Source of the DNA: Azolla caroliniana
Taxonomy: Eukaryota > Polypodiophyta
Length of the DNA stretch: 64,000 nucleotides
Assembly: GCA_043228905.1 (NCBI GenBank)
Contig: JBHGNT010000007.1
Coordinates: 3,534,001 to 3,598,000, forward strand
Reading direction: 5' to 3'
Numbering within the stretch: position 1 is the stretch's first letter; the number at the start of each line of letters is the position of its first letter. Position numbers and translations under genes: made by a program. Shown here in pieces: positions 1-12,623 of this stretch. The notes beneath the pieces were generated by a model. That model was not told where the DNA came from and ran no database searches. It was given only the letters and a program-made list of their open reading frames with translations.

Positions 1-113
1 AGACTGCTACATTCCACAGAAATGACCGTGATAAGGCAATTATAGCACATAGACAGGGGAAAGAAATAATTAATGGACTAAGATGTCAGTGAGGATGGTT
101 GAAAAAAGCACTA

Positions 114-545
114 TCAAGAAGAACGCTGAAAACTACTGCTGATAAACAATATTGGGCACTCAAAGCTATGTCTACAACCAATGACAGTCAGCTCCTAACA
201 CAAAGTTGAAAGAAAATTTACAGTGGTTCCTGTCATCATTTTCAAATCTGTAACATCTTATGCATATCAGGATTAAGAATGAAGTGTTATACACTTCATT
301 TAGAGTTTTTATAATCACAATATTGTTTATCAAGAAGAACACTGAAAACTACAGGTGATAAACAATATTGGGCACCCAAGCTATGTCTAGCAACAATGAT
401 AGCCAGCTCCTAACGCCAAGTTGAAAGAAAATTTGCAGTGGTTCCTGTCATCATTTTCAAATCTGTGACATCTCATGCATATCAGAATTAAGAATGAAGT
501 GTTATAAGCACTTCAATTAGAGTTTTTAATGTTATAATAGAATTC
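114..545. repeat. tandem duplication, unit about 216 bp
   Basis: Two adjacent copies begin at about 114 and 330. Both contain the same ordered words, such as TGATAAACAATATTGGGCAC and GTTCCTGTCATCATTTTC, with scattered substitutions and small indels. The pair lies in what should be the last intron of DET1, downstream of the exon ending at 721. No coding potential is seen. Confidence 0.85.
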
Positions 546-720
546 TTCCAATACCGGGTTGTTATACAAAATTGTTACAATCAGCCTATACACAATTAAG
601 TCTGTTACTTCCTCAAACCAAAATGCTTTATTTCAAATAACACAATATAAATACGTGATGGCCCACAATCTTCTCAGATAACAAGATTAGTAATAAAACT
701 GAGCTATTAACGTTGCATAC

Positions 721-3700
721 CTTTTCATCAAATTGGAAAAGAGATTGGTCAAAATATGCTGCTGGACTAAGTGACTGTGAGTTACAAGGAAGGGATCTCT
801 TGATAACCTGCAACATACCATTATTCTTTGAGTGAATTAACATTCCAGACTTAGTGAACTAGTCAATTTGCTGTAAACTTTCAAACAGGAAAGTCAATAC
901 AATTCATTCAGAACAAATGTTGTCAGTTCTGTGATGTTATTGTGATCCAGTATCAATTCAAAACTCAACAGTGTACCTGAGCAGAGCTATTGGACTTTGT
1001 ATTGTTACAAACAGTTTTCTGTTTTCTGAACTGTTGTCTTGCAAAAATATTATTTGAATATGAAGAGATAAATCTCATGTACAATGGATACGAGGGCGCA
1101 ATTCGAAAATGATCATGATAGTTCTCAAATAGTTGCAGAAGCTCTTCATAGGAGTTCTGCACCACAAAACTAAAGTAGGATGTAATATGTCCTTCCAAGA
1201 AACACATGCTATCATTGAAGAACTATGTACCCCCAAAGCAATGCAAACAGATGCAAGTACAGTACCTGGAAACCAACTATCTCTGTTGATTCAATATTGT
1301 ACACAGCAAAGAATACAGTTTGATGAGAAACATCCAAGTTTTGTGAAATCTGAAACGTGGCACAATTCCGTGTAGTTTTTGTGTTAAAAAACTGCAGTAG
1401 AGAAATCAGCAGAAAAATATACACCTCCTAATGCCAACAATAGAATGCTATCATTTCAGTTAATGATGGAAGCACCTACCACACCATCTAAGCTCCCAAA
1501 CTTGATCATCAAGTGACATCTATCCAAAAACTGCACCTGTCAGCCGAACATAAAGTGGGAGTTTCGTAAAGCAATGTCTAAAACTGATTATCAACCTGTA
1601 TGTGTGCATTCACGCTCTCTCTCTCTCTCTCCTTCGTTTCCCTGTGCTTGTTTTTACTTTTTCTTTTCACCTTTTTTTGGGTGGGGACATCTGGTGTATG
1701 AGTATTTCCTTCCAATAACCAAATCTCCCATTACCTTCCACATGACGAGATCCACATAGTGTTGGAAGTTGTAGTAAAAGCGTTTCAGCTTATTTGCTTT
1801 CTGTGTGCACAAAGATGAATTAAACATATAATCAACTAGCTGATGGTTTAGAATAGTCCTGGAGAATAAACCATCACATCGAAACAAGTTTCAGACTCAC
1901 AATAACAGGATCAGTGTCTTGGACTTCAATGCTACGGAATACATAAGATAGCAACCGTTGCTTCAACCCACCCAACAAGTGATCCCTTGTCTCACTGCGT
2001 AAGTTATCTTGGGGAGAGGCTGTAACTGCTGTTGTGGATCTACCTGGCACTGTATGTAGCATATTTGAATCCATCAAATTTGGACTCAGGTTTCCATCAG
2101 ATGTTCCTGTTGAAACACATAAATCGATGAGTGAAAAAACAATGAATTTAATTCCATTCGTTTACAATAGAAGACTGAACACCTCTAATCAAAATGATTA
2201 AACTTAAACTGATGTTCAGTAAATCACAGCTCGATCTTGCCTTCAAGAATATTGTCACTAGTAAATCTAATAATTCGATACGTAAAACTAATTATTCTCT
2301 AGGAAAAAATTCAAAATACCACTAGGTTAATCTAAATTACCAGAGGTATTTTGGTAAAGATTTAGGGGAATTCTGGTCATCTATATTAAAGTTAAGGGTG
2401 TTATAGTGTTTTCCCTTATTTTCTATTCAGACAAAATTAGAAAGATGCATTAGTTACTGCTGTAACAATTCATAAGATCCCAAAAATATTCAGTAGTGTG
2501 TCACGATAAGGAAGTTGTTTATTTCAGATCCCAAAGCATTAATCCACACCTGGAACATTTGGATTATAATCATGTGAATCGTTGAGCGTCTCAGTTAAGC
2601 CCACTCCGTTCATATGCCGCATTTCATAATCCTCGTGGCTTGACTGATCTCCAGTAGCAAAATTACTTGACAGAGAATCTATATTGCCTTTTGCAGATAA
2701 GAAACTTTTTATTTTATGTGAATTGTTGAGTTGAACTTGAAACAAAGACTCCTCCTGTTCAATTATGATCCCATATTTTATTTCACATCAGTTAGTTAAT
2801 TATTCATTATTATTTCCCATTATTAAGTAGTTTGTTAAAAAAACAACTAGAAACGAAGATATAGACCAAGCTGATATATAATGTCAAATATATATATATA
2901 ATACAGAATTCCAGCAAAACTTCCATCATGAATGTCATTCACGTTAACATGGGCCAACATTTGCTATTATTCATACGTGAATTGCCAATGTCTATGATTG
3001 GTTGCATTACCATTCTAAACAATTTCATAAATTTCAGAGTAAATGAAAGTGGAACATTCCATTAACATCTAGTAGAGGCCAGTTTATCTTATAAAAGTAA
3101 TATGTTATATTCCATATCTCCATAATATAATGAGATGAGAGTTATTAGTTATATGTTTACCCCTAGGCCATTATTCAAGCATGTTTAGAATTTCGGTATG
3201 TGAAACCAGTACTCTAGCCTGTGAATTGGATAAACTGACTTATGGTGATGACATGTGGCATTGTGGGATGGTGCTGTTAAAAGTTGAAGTGGAAGGTATG
3301 AACCAAGTAATACTTATTCATGTGGGCATTAAGATAAAAAACTTGCATCTTATCATAGGAGAGGTATGTTAATGTAACTTAATAGGGTGGAAAGCCATCA
3401 GTTATCTGCACTTATAGTTCCCAATATGTGAGGAGGTCTATTCCAATTCTCTCAAGTTTGGGTGTTCACAAGCCCTACAGAGGTGGGTTTATCATGGAAG
3501 AAAGTTTATTATCTCCAATTTCTAGGTAATATCCAATGTTCACAAGTTCTACCCAGAAGACTCCATAATTCAGGACTTGTAAGCTCTATGAAGTTTGCTT
3601 GGTCATGGAAGACATAGTTTTTTTTTAAATGTCTTGGTAAGCTGAAAATCTGCTTGTATACCTTTCTGTTGTCTGTCTCACTGCACATCATAGAAAAGGT

Positions 3701-6600
3701 CAAATGAAATCAGTTGTCAATGCATGAAAATGGTCACTATGGAAGGCTATCAAATGTCAATATCTAAAAATGGTCTCTATTGAAATTTGAAAGCCATTAG
3801 GCCTCAATATCTGAAGGAGGTATCAATAGAAAGCCATCTTTATTTCCAGAGGATTCCAAATTCCTGTACCTTATAGTATGGGAGCTGTCCAGCTCTAATC
3901 TGCTTAGTCTCCTATTCATTCCTCTCTCAACTCATGTGTTAAATCTTTTTTTGACACTGTTTTACACATGAAAGATGGAAACCCCACTTAATGGAATAGA
4001 GGGATTAGACAAGACGCCATTATTATGGATGGCTACCTAAGCACCAGAATGTAGAGGGTGGATGGCCTCCATAGTGAAGGTCGCTGTAAAGAGCGTGCTG
4101 ATGAGAAATGCAATGGCATGGCCGCTCATTTACATATGATAAGAATCAGGCAAGAGATAATTACTCCCAACACCACCAATGAGATACAGCTAATAATAAA
4201 TGACATTACACCTACTGGCAAAGGATTGACCAAACCTAATCATTCCCATGATTTATAAGGTGGCCAGCCCACAAAGAAAGAAACAAATTGGGATTTAGCA
4301 TATGAGAATCAGTTGGAAATAAATAGGTCTAGCATCCATGCTACATTTGAATAGTGGCAAGAAAGTTCAGCCTTTGAAAAATTATTCAATAAAGAACCTA
4401 AAGCAAATCACAAGTCACTAAACATGTACAGTTTCAACAAAAAAAAGAACCCCACCAATAGAGGTGATTCAATAAAGAATAGTGGTAAGAAAGTTCAGCC
4501 TTTGAAAAATGATTCAATGAGGAACATAAACCAAATCATAAGTCACTAAATATGTACAGTTTCAACAAAAATAGAACCCCACCAATCGAGGTGATTGGAA
4601 AATGATTAAATAAAGAACCTAGACCAAATCATAAGTCACTAAACATATACAGTTTCTACGAAAACAGAACCCTGCCAATAGAGGTGATTGATACATGTAC
4701 TTGTAAGGGTAACAGAAACTTAAAGAACCTAGAGCAAATCATAAGTCACTAAACCTATACAGTTTCTACGAAAACAGAACCCCACCCATAGAGGTGATTG
4801 ATACATGTACTTGTAAGGGTAACAGAAACTTGCAAAAGATATAGAAGTGTAAATGAAATGAAGATGAAACTGAAGCACAAAACGCATACATTGAGTAATA
4901 TATCTAGTCAACGTCAAATGTTGCACACATGTATGGAATCAGTGTACAGAAATTTTGTGTCTATCATCACCATGCCATTTTCTAAATGTTTCTCATAGAC
5001 ACTTGCAGTGCATAGCAATACTAGATTACGTGAAAACATACTTGAACATGGGAATTGAGAGTGAGTTCATCATCCTCTCTGCAAAAAGGCCCAATAGTCC
5101 GCACATCCACAAATATCCCTGTTTTTCTGACTTGCAGGATATGAATGGCTTGATTACGCACTGATAAAATAGAAATTAAATCATCATACATGAATATGCC
5201 AACATCTTTTATCAAATGGATGAAGTCATCATAGAACTTCTTTTCATCCATGATTTTTCCATCTCTTAACCTGAAAGTGAAAATCCAGCTTTAGGTACAG
5301 AGCTACCAAAAAAGAGAACGGCATAGAAAGAATTTTTATCAGCACCTGACAAGGTAGAACGTAATTTTCTCAATTGAAGGAATTTCTGAGACAGCTGTGG
5401 GCCTTACAGGAGTATCAGGCACTGGACGTGTGGAAGTGGCAAATATACCATAGCAATTACAGTCTGTAATGAGAAAAACATCTTTGGAAATCTGCTCATT
5501 GGGAGAGGCAAGGTTTAATGAATATAGCAGAGAGAAATAGCTCTCAAACTTTCTCCCTTTGGCGGGAACCTCTTCTAGTGTATCTGAATTGTCTCCTTTA
5601 TTGCAGTAGCTGAACCAATTGAAACGATATACAATCAAATTTTGATAGTTTCGACTAAAGCAGACTAGATACTGTCCATCATATGTAAACTTCTTAATAT
5701 GATAATCGGGATATTCTGCACCATACACCGTGTAGTTTGGAACTATATTCTCGTATAACAGTCTAGCCCTGTGAATCTGGAATAAAGAAAACAGTAACGT
5801 GAGACTTACTGCCAGCATGCATAAAAAAACATAAAATATCGTTGATAATTCCAGTAGTCTTTGTGGTTTATTAGGATCAATAACCTCATGATAAGAGAAG
5901 TACTGATCTATGTCAGATTACTAGGCAACTACTCTTAAAACCGTTCTCCCCTTTAAAGGAATGAACATTAAAATCAGCAAAAAATGAAATTTGAATTCTC
6001 CCAATTTGAACTTCCTTAGACTGACAACAGGAACGTTTCAGGATACAATCTATCCCCAACCAACCTTAATGCTTGACAAAACAAAATTGTCCCAGGATCT
6101 CTCTCCTCAGTTAAATTTTTTACTCTTTTTTTCTTGTTCCCTACTTGGATTCTGAGCACCAGCATAAAAGAAGAGATAGAAGAGATAGAAGAGATCTAAA
6201 ATTTTATAAATTTGTCTCGAGGGCAGCTCCAGGCCAGAAAACAATAGGAAGTTGGCAGGGAAACATGTGAAGCTTATTGCCAAACGAAATTGTTTCTCAA
6301 TGGAAGCAAAGAGATCAGTCCCACCCTGCTAAACTGTGACACTATGGCTAGAACTTGATATACATCCACCATGTTGGTTTTGGTACATGCAGATTTGCCA
6401 TCCAAATCATACAATGTGGCAAAAAGGTGAGTCAATCATTCCCACTCAAGCAGTTGGGAATGTTTGCAGTGTACTGGAGACATGCTAACAAAGACAAATT
6501 GAATAAATCAACAGTAAAAACATACATGAGTATTAGGAGGCCCTGTGGATATCTGGCGGCTCAACAACCGGTGCACAATGTTATCGCTCTTCCTCCACAT
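721..6600 (-). CDS. DET1: DET1 (De-etiolated 1), C-terminus outside window
   Basis: DET1 is a nuclear repressor of photomorphogenesis that works with COP10 and DDB1 in a CUL4-linked ubiquitination complex. Exons in coding order: 6600-6526, 5776-5346, 5270-5042, 2754-2550, 2106-1901, 1800-1735, 1536-1480, 1349-1266, 1156-977, 807-721. All introns are GT..AG and the phases agree, giving 540 codons with no stop. Family landmarks are a start exon with SRQISTGPPN, then RARLLYENIVPNYTVY, FSRNYQNLIVYR, IFATST, FCREDDEL, LKQRLLSYVFR, FQHYVDLVMWK, FFAVYNIEST and AAYFDQSLFQFDEK. The final exon (roughly 80 residues in other plants) would lie below position 1. The sequence is clearly more divergent than I remember for other angiosperm DET1 proteins, and the linker encoded by exons 4-5 is long. 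An extra small exon in the 2.3-kb third intron cannot be excluded. Confidence 0.93.
4353..4830. repeat. imperfect tandem repeat in DET1 intron 3
   Basis: Four decayed copies share AAGTCACTAAA, TACAGTTTC and CCAATAGAGGTGATT. The shared GTCACTAAA word starts at about 4414, 4542, 4635 and 4745, so spacing varies from 93 to 128 bp. The last two copies also share GATACATGTACTTGTAAGGG. Confidence 0.8.
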
Positions 6601-7598
6601 TGATGAATCCTTCCAGCTCCACCAATTCCACAAGAAATGAGATCAATAATTTGCCTTCACACCATCCTGATGATCTAATCCGTGTAGAAACTCGCGAGGG
6701 ATTGGAGATCAGGGTGCCTAAGAGCACCCCTTGCCTGTCCACCATTCCCACTTGTATCACATCTTTGTCTGTTCATCTACGAAGCTTTCCATTCACTCTC
6801 TTCACAAGATATTATCTCAAAGAAACTATGCCAGCTCCTATTCTGTTCATGTTATCTCAGAGAAATTTTACCAAGCTTTTAGGGTCATCCTCCACAAATT
6901 TTCCTTTTAGAAACCATGCCACGTCCTCTCCTGTGCCTGTTTACTGATGCAGAACCGTGAGTAAGCTAGGTATAGCTACAGCACAAAGAAGAAGTGACTT
7001 CCAATTTATCCTTCGCCAGGTCCTAATCCCTGATCAACCATGGCCGCTCCACTTCTGTTTCCAGTTTCTGATGGAGAAAATCTGCTGATCTTAGCTACAG
7101 TGTGAAGAAGAAGGTACAGAAGCACAGCTCGAATTTTGACAATCCTCGACTAAGTACTTATACCTCACAAAAAGCTCATCTCCTATTTCCCTGTTCTGGT
7201 GCAAAATCAGCAGCTTTGATTAGGGGAAGCAACAATGTGCAGAAGGAGGAAAAGAAACGGGTGAAAGTACGTCCTACAAGGACTATATTACCGTTAAGGA
7301 ACCACGACTGGAGGAATCTATGGCGCTAAGAAGGAAGAAACAGGAAACAATCCGGATTATTTTTTTTACCTAGTTTTCATTTACTGTCAGGAAGATCTTA
7401 ATCCCTGAGGAGCGACGAGACCAGCTCCTCTTTTCTCCGGGTTTCCAATTCCGTTTTTACCCTTGCCTCTTCCTTTTTTATTACCTTCTCGTATCTTCTT
7501 CTTCTGTCGCTGCTTCTGTTTTCCGGATGCAGAAATCGAGTGACATTGGGAAAAGATGCACGTCTTGAATGAAAAAGAAAAGAAAAGGGGGGGAGTAA

Positions 7599-8430
7599 GG
7601 GGGGGGGGGGGGGGGGGGGGGGGGATATGGCGTGTCGGAGAAGAGGCAGCAGGCAGGAGGCCTCAGAGATGAAAGGAAGAAGACGAAGATATGGCGCGAT
7701 GGCGAGGAAGAAGCTACGTTGATCAGACACAGAGACACAGAGACACACAGAGACAGAGACACAGAGAGAGAGAGACAGAGAGAGAGAGCGGCTATGGCGT
7801 CTGGAAGAAGCTAGAGGAGAAGCAGAAGGAGAAGGAGAAGGTAAAATTTGTTGTTGTTTTTTTGGCATATTTAGTGTGTGTGTGTGTGTGTGTGTGTTTT
7901 CCTTTGCTTTTTTGCTTTTTGCTTGAGATGCATTTTTCATTCATTTGTTTGTTTGGGGTGGATTTGCTTTTTTTGCTTTTTTTGCTTTTTTGCTTTTTTG
8001 CTTTTTTGCTTTTTTGCTTTTTGCTTGAGATACATTTTCATTCATTTGTTTGTTTGGAGTAGAGTGAGTGTGTTAGGAAGCATGGCATTCATTCATTCAT
8101 CCATTCTCTCTCTCTCTCTCTCTCTCTCTCCCCTAAGCAATCAAACAAATCTCTAAAGTCTCTATGCAATGGATTGCATTTGTGTGTTGTAATGTAACCA
8201 ACCGTTAGCGTAAATGTACTTGCTCTTCTATGTGTGCTTGTCCATGAGTTCGTGTCTCCATTTATATGACTTAGGACCACTCGCTCCTCTACGTGTGTGT
8301 GTGTGTGTGTGTCTCTCTCTCTCTCGCTCTCTTTCTAGGCTCTTCATGTGTGTGTCTGCATGCATAGGATGCATGCAGGAGAAGGCAGCAAAGGAGAGCG
8401 ATTCGCCTTGTCCCCCCCCCCCCCCCCACC
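7599..8430. repeat. cluster of simple-sequence repeats upstream of DET1
   Basis: This stretch holds a 26-base G run (7599-7624), GA/CA-rich microsatellite (about 7724-7792), a GT run near 7878, and a T(5-7)GC series (about 7900-8030). The T(n)GC series is flanked by two copies of a TTGAGAT.CATTTT.CATTCATTTG segment. It is followed by CT runs (8104-8131), GT/CT runs (about 8290-8328) and a 16-base C run (8412-8427). Long open frames here on both strands only reflect the simple repeats. Confidence 0.85.
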
Positions 8431-10519
8431 CCAATGGATCAAATGTGCCCATGCCTATGAATGTGTGTACAATCGCTCCTTCTCGTTAGTATAGAACACG
8501 CATATGTGGTGTGCATGCACCTGCAATAGATCGTGTGCATGTGCATGTGTGTGTGTGTGTATGTACCATATAGAAGTGCACTTGCCTTGGCCCTTGACGG
8601 CTTGATTATTCCTCTTACAATCCTTTCGGCCACACCTATTATGGCGCATCCTCGTGTCGTGCCACATCATTGCATATAATATATCATGGTGCTTTGTGAG
8701 TATATGCACAACATTATCAACATGGCTAGCACAACATATATTTTTTGTGAAAACTATGTGAAGCCAATACTCGAGTGAGAAGCATTGACTCGATAAAAAT
8801 GTTTCGTCAACATTATAACCTCGGTAATTGGCAAATAATCACGATTAACCGCATTGATTACATGCACATCACGTTTTAAAATCGTGAATCATCCATCTAG
8901 GCCACATCACGTTTTAAATCATGAATCATCGAGGCCACAGACACGTGTATGGAAGTGTTGAATATTCACGTTCATTTTTTTTTTGCAAAGTTGGAAGCAT
9001 AATTACGAGTACGTCAAACACCATTATTAAAAGTGTATACCTTTGTTTACGTGTGCATATGCATGAGCCATGTGTGCATATATCAATCATACGAAATGTG
9101 TGTAGTGAGATTCGACAACACAACACACACACACACACACATTGAATTATGAGAAACCTTTGCGACAAACTCCATTTACACATCATCCTCCAAAATCTGC
9201 GTCGATTATTGTACAACATTATCCACAAAATAAAAAAAAGTGTAATATACAATAACATGTCATTGCACATATTCAATTGAGCGGGATGTATCAATATGTA
9301 AATTATAATATTACACTTTACCATATTATCTAGAGTATAACCACCATGTTGTGGTTGGGACCTTAACGAGAGAGATACTTAATCGTGCAACACGCAGTTA
9401 TATTCACCACTAAACGAAGTATACGTCACAATATCTTGCTTTTCATGTTTTACCCGACATCGAGAACTTGTTCCTCTATCCCCCCTATCAAAGTCTTTTT
9501 ATCACCACATTCTGATACAAAAATTCGCCCAACAAAAGTTTTTGTAGATAATTGCTCTTTGACTTGATTTGCTTTTAAGCCCGAGATAAAAATGTGAACA
9601 CATGTAGTTGTATGTAAAAATATAAAGGATAGAATGTACGTGCATATAAAGGTTAAAATACTAAAAATATTTATGTGAACAAGATAAGCATCAAGTACCA
9701 AAACTATTGTCCACCATTAGATACTAGATATTATCTTGTTTGAATGAAGAAATTGAACACAATGTATACTCCTTGTCTTTTACTCATAAATGTGACGATC
9801 GCATCATATGGTAGAGGGCTCATGCTTCTAGTTAAATGGATGAACTAAAAGCTTAGTAAACAAACTTGCACCTTAATGTCCTTTCTGATCTGGGATCTAT
9901 TATCCACTCATTAAGAAGTGTTAATCACTCTATTTGTTTCAAACTTTGAGCTTTAAATCCATTGGATATTGCTTTCCCTACTATTATATGTATAGCCATA
10001 ATGTTCACTACTATTTAGGCTCAATTTTGGCAACAATATCATGTTATTCCATCTACAAAAATAATATGCCGGAAGTCATTGAAATTCATTGAAATTGGCT
10101 AACACACCTTCAATACATCTAGAAGCATGAACATGTTAGTATGGGTTTCAATAACCATCCTTATATTCATTAACTATGGGAGTGTAATTCTCATCACACG
10201 GGAATATCATGTGGTAGGCTTACACTTCAAGCACGAGACAATGTCACAAAATTCAATTGTGAGGTTAAGACAACTTCAACAAATCATATTTATCAACCAC
10301 GTTGGCTTTTCTTTTCTTCTCCTTTCTTATTGGTTATTGGCTTGATGGTTTACACTGTAGCATTAGAATCATAAATTTGAGAGAACCCAAGTTCACTCCT
10401 CACCACAGGCTAGGCCTCATCTCTTAAATCACAAATATTCTCCCACAGGGCCTAAATTTGACGGGTTACTATCAAAGTTTTTTGACGGGCATTTAAAAAA
10501 GGTGTATGTCATTAGCAAT
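8431..10519. other. intergenic, no gene seen
   Basis: No conserved coding segment, RNA gene or complete element was recognised. A short imperfect duplication around CATCACGTTTTAAA (about 8866-8940) and an AC run near 9121-9140 are the only structured parts. Confidence 0.5.
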
Positions 10520-10963
10520 GGGCACGGTTTCAGCTCAAACTGAACCAAACTGTTAAGCCATGGTTTAACGGTTTATTGGTTCCAAAAAAAATTAATGGTT
10601 TGGTTTTTTTATAAACGGTTCGGTTCTAAAACTCAGGTTTATAGGTTTTTGGTTAACTTTTTTTTAACCTCAACAGTTTATTGATTTAATGGTATATTAA
10701 TGGTTTTTTATTGATTTAATTAATTTAACTTAAATGCTTATTTAATTTAATGTATTCTTGTTTATTTAGATGTTTAATTAGTTTGACTTAAGTGGTTAGG
10801 TTTAAATTTTTTATTAAATGGTTCGGTTTGGTTTCAACTTTTCCCTAAACGGTTTGGTTTTGACTTTTTCTTAAATGGTTTGGTTAAAATACTAAGAGTT
10901 CATAAACAATTTAGCTTTAGTTTGGTTTGGTTTCTTTGCCTTGAACCCAAACCGAACCGTGCC
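10520..10963. mobile_element. hAT-like non-autonomous element (probable)
   Basis: The left end GGGCACGGTTT and right end AACCGTGCC are inverted relative to each other. They enclose about 440 bp rich in GGTTTGGTT/AACCGAACC words, a style common to plant hAT MITEs. Flanking 8-mers TTAGCAAT and TTAAGATT match at only 5 of 8 positions, so the target duplication is weak or decayed. It encodes nothing. Confidence 0.5.
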
Positions 10964-10987
10964 TTAAGATTGCAAAAATTAACATGT

Positions 10988-11004
10988 CATTTGACATACA
11001 AATT
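10988..11004. repeat. left target-site duplication of LINE (17 bp)
   Basis: CATTTGACATACAAATT here is repeated exactly at 22648-22664. The copy here is followed by TATTTTTTTT, the complement of a LINE poly(A) tail for an element on the minus strand. Confidence 0.9.
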
Positions 11005-11176
11005 TATTTTTTTTCCAAAATGAAGCTACTTTCCCATTAGTTAGGTAAGATTATTACTAAGAGACTGTACAAGGAGGCTTAAGCATAGAACGGGGAATCC
11101 CCCTCCGCTCAAGTCCTAGAAATCGAGACTAGTTACAACGCCTTTCGGACGGACTACTTAGTGTAAGTACCAACAG

Positions 11177-12060
11177 CTAAAACAATGCCCTGTACTGATG
11201 ACTAGTACGAGACAACTCTTGGGGCCGACAACAGAGGGAGGGTGGTAAGTGAGCCGGAAACAGCCAACGTGGGGGTTGGTAGTTCCACCTCGGGCCACTT
11301 CCTCCTAGTGTCACCATAGGCGTGTTCCGCCATTTCTGCCAAAAACGCAAATGGGCAGTATCCACGTCAAAGGAGTGGCTGCAAACCTCGTCCAATTGCC
11401 CTCGTAGGCAACTAATAAGCGCAAACCATATGTCCATGATCACTTCCTCCGGGGGTCGCACCAGATCCTGGAAGACCTTTAGGCAGCGCGCTTTCCATAC
11501 GTACCACACGGTGAAGCCTACGATCAACATCCAAATGTCCGGGAACCTAGGGGATGCGGACTGAAAGCCTCTCTCAAATCGAATCTTGGAGATTTTTCCT
11601 TGCATGCATACATAGCACCAACTATCCGCATTGAAGGCGTCCGTCCACCCATCACTAGAATGATCAAGCCATGCCGCAACACTCCACGATGTTGTTCCTT
11701 CCACTTCACATGCCACAAGGAGGCGAGTCACCCTATCCCATACCTTTTGAGCGTGAGGGCAATCCCATAGACAATGCCTCAGAGTCTCAATAGGTGAATG
11801 GCAAAGTGGGCAGCCTAACGGGCCGCCACGTTTACCTAGCCATTCGCCAACTGGAACCACATTATGCCCGATTTGCCACCAAAAAAACTTTATCTTTTCC
11901 GGCAAGTGGAGACGCCAGAGACCCTTCCAAAAGGTACTGAGCACCTCATCCAGGATGCCCAATGTACGCCAACCATTGCGAAGGGGGCCGTGTAGCTGTA
12001 GTTGAAAGGCTCGACCTAGTTTAGTGTTGTACTCGAAGAAATGGTGAAATCTGCCATCAT
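11177..12060 (-). pseudogene. LINE ORF2 C-terminal part with zf-RVT domain
   Basis: Frame on the minus strand beginning FHHFFEYNTKLGRAF near 12050 and running to the stop at 11177. It contains LHLPEKIKFFWWQ and the zinc-binding arrangement CPLC...H.LWDCPHAQ, followed by VWYVWKARC, typical of the region after reverse transcriptase in plant L1 elements. It is cut from the rest of ORF2 at 12065 by the solo LTR. The same region occurs in the decayed LINE at 23.3-24.7 kb. Confidence 0.85.
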
Positions 12061-12065
12061 GTTTC

Positions 12066-12623
12066 TGTTAGGGACTCGACGTTCCTTATGTCCGACGCTC
12101 GGCCACAACCGAGATTCTTTTCATACACAGAAAAACAGGTAATGAAACGCAACACAAAAGAGGAGAAATGGTACACAGGAGGTATACGTGGAAAACCCCA
12201 AAATAGGGGAAAAACCACGGCAGCCCGCAAGCTGCAAACTGTCACTATGTAGAAATATACAACAGTGAGATCACTGAGGCAACGACCTCGTGCTCTCAGA
12301 TCTTCGCCACAGGCGGCGGTTACAACAGAGGCAACGACCTCGTCTCTCTCTCTCTCTCTGTACAGTTACGCGCTCTGATTTCTTCTTCTGCACCACAACA
12401 AAGAATAACAACAAGAACGACAACTCAAACTAAAAGTTTGCCCTAAGTCATATTTATACTAATATGACTTTTCGGCTATTTACAAATGTAGCCTCGATGG
12501 GCTCCATCCGGCTCTCCGCAGTCGGGTACTCCTCATCCGGTTCATACCGTTTCGGCCTCGGCCGAGTTTGTTCGTCGGCACTGTTCTTCTCACTTCCCAT
12601 CCGGAGGGACCTGTCTACCAACA
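12066..12623 (-). mobile_element. solo LTR (Ty1/copia-like) inside LINE
   Basis: A 558-bp block begins TGTTAGGGAC and ends TACCAACA, with TG..CA ends on either strand, and is flanked by the 5-bp duplication GTTTC (12061-12065 and 12624-12628). It splits LINE ORF2 cleanly between WKLLVDRS-coding DNA and FHHFFEYNTK-coding DNA. Read on the minus strand it has a TATAAATA-like promoter word near 12450 and a GGGGTTTTCCACG word often seen in copia LTRs. No internal region or second LTR is present, so it is the product of LTR-LTR recombination. Confidence 0.88.

Noticed and set aside
6600-6947. Plus-strand open frame of 115 codons next to the DET1 start
   Set aside because: No recognisable domain; it overlaps the DET1 5' region in antisense and looks fortuitous.
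7398-7940. Long minus-strand frames with His-Thr and Pro runs
   Set aside because: They are translations of CT, CA and poly-G/C simple repeats with no family features.
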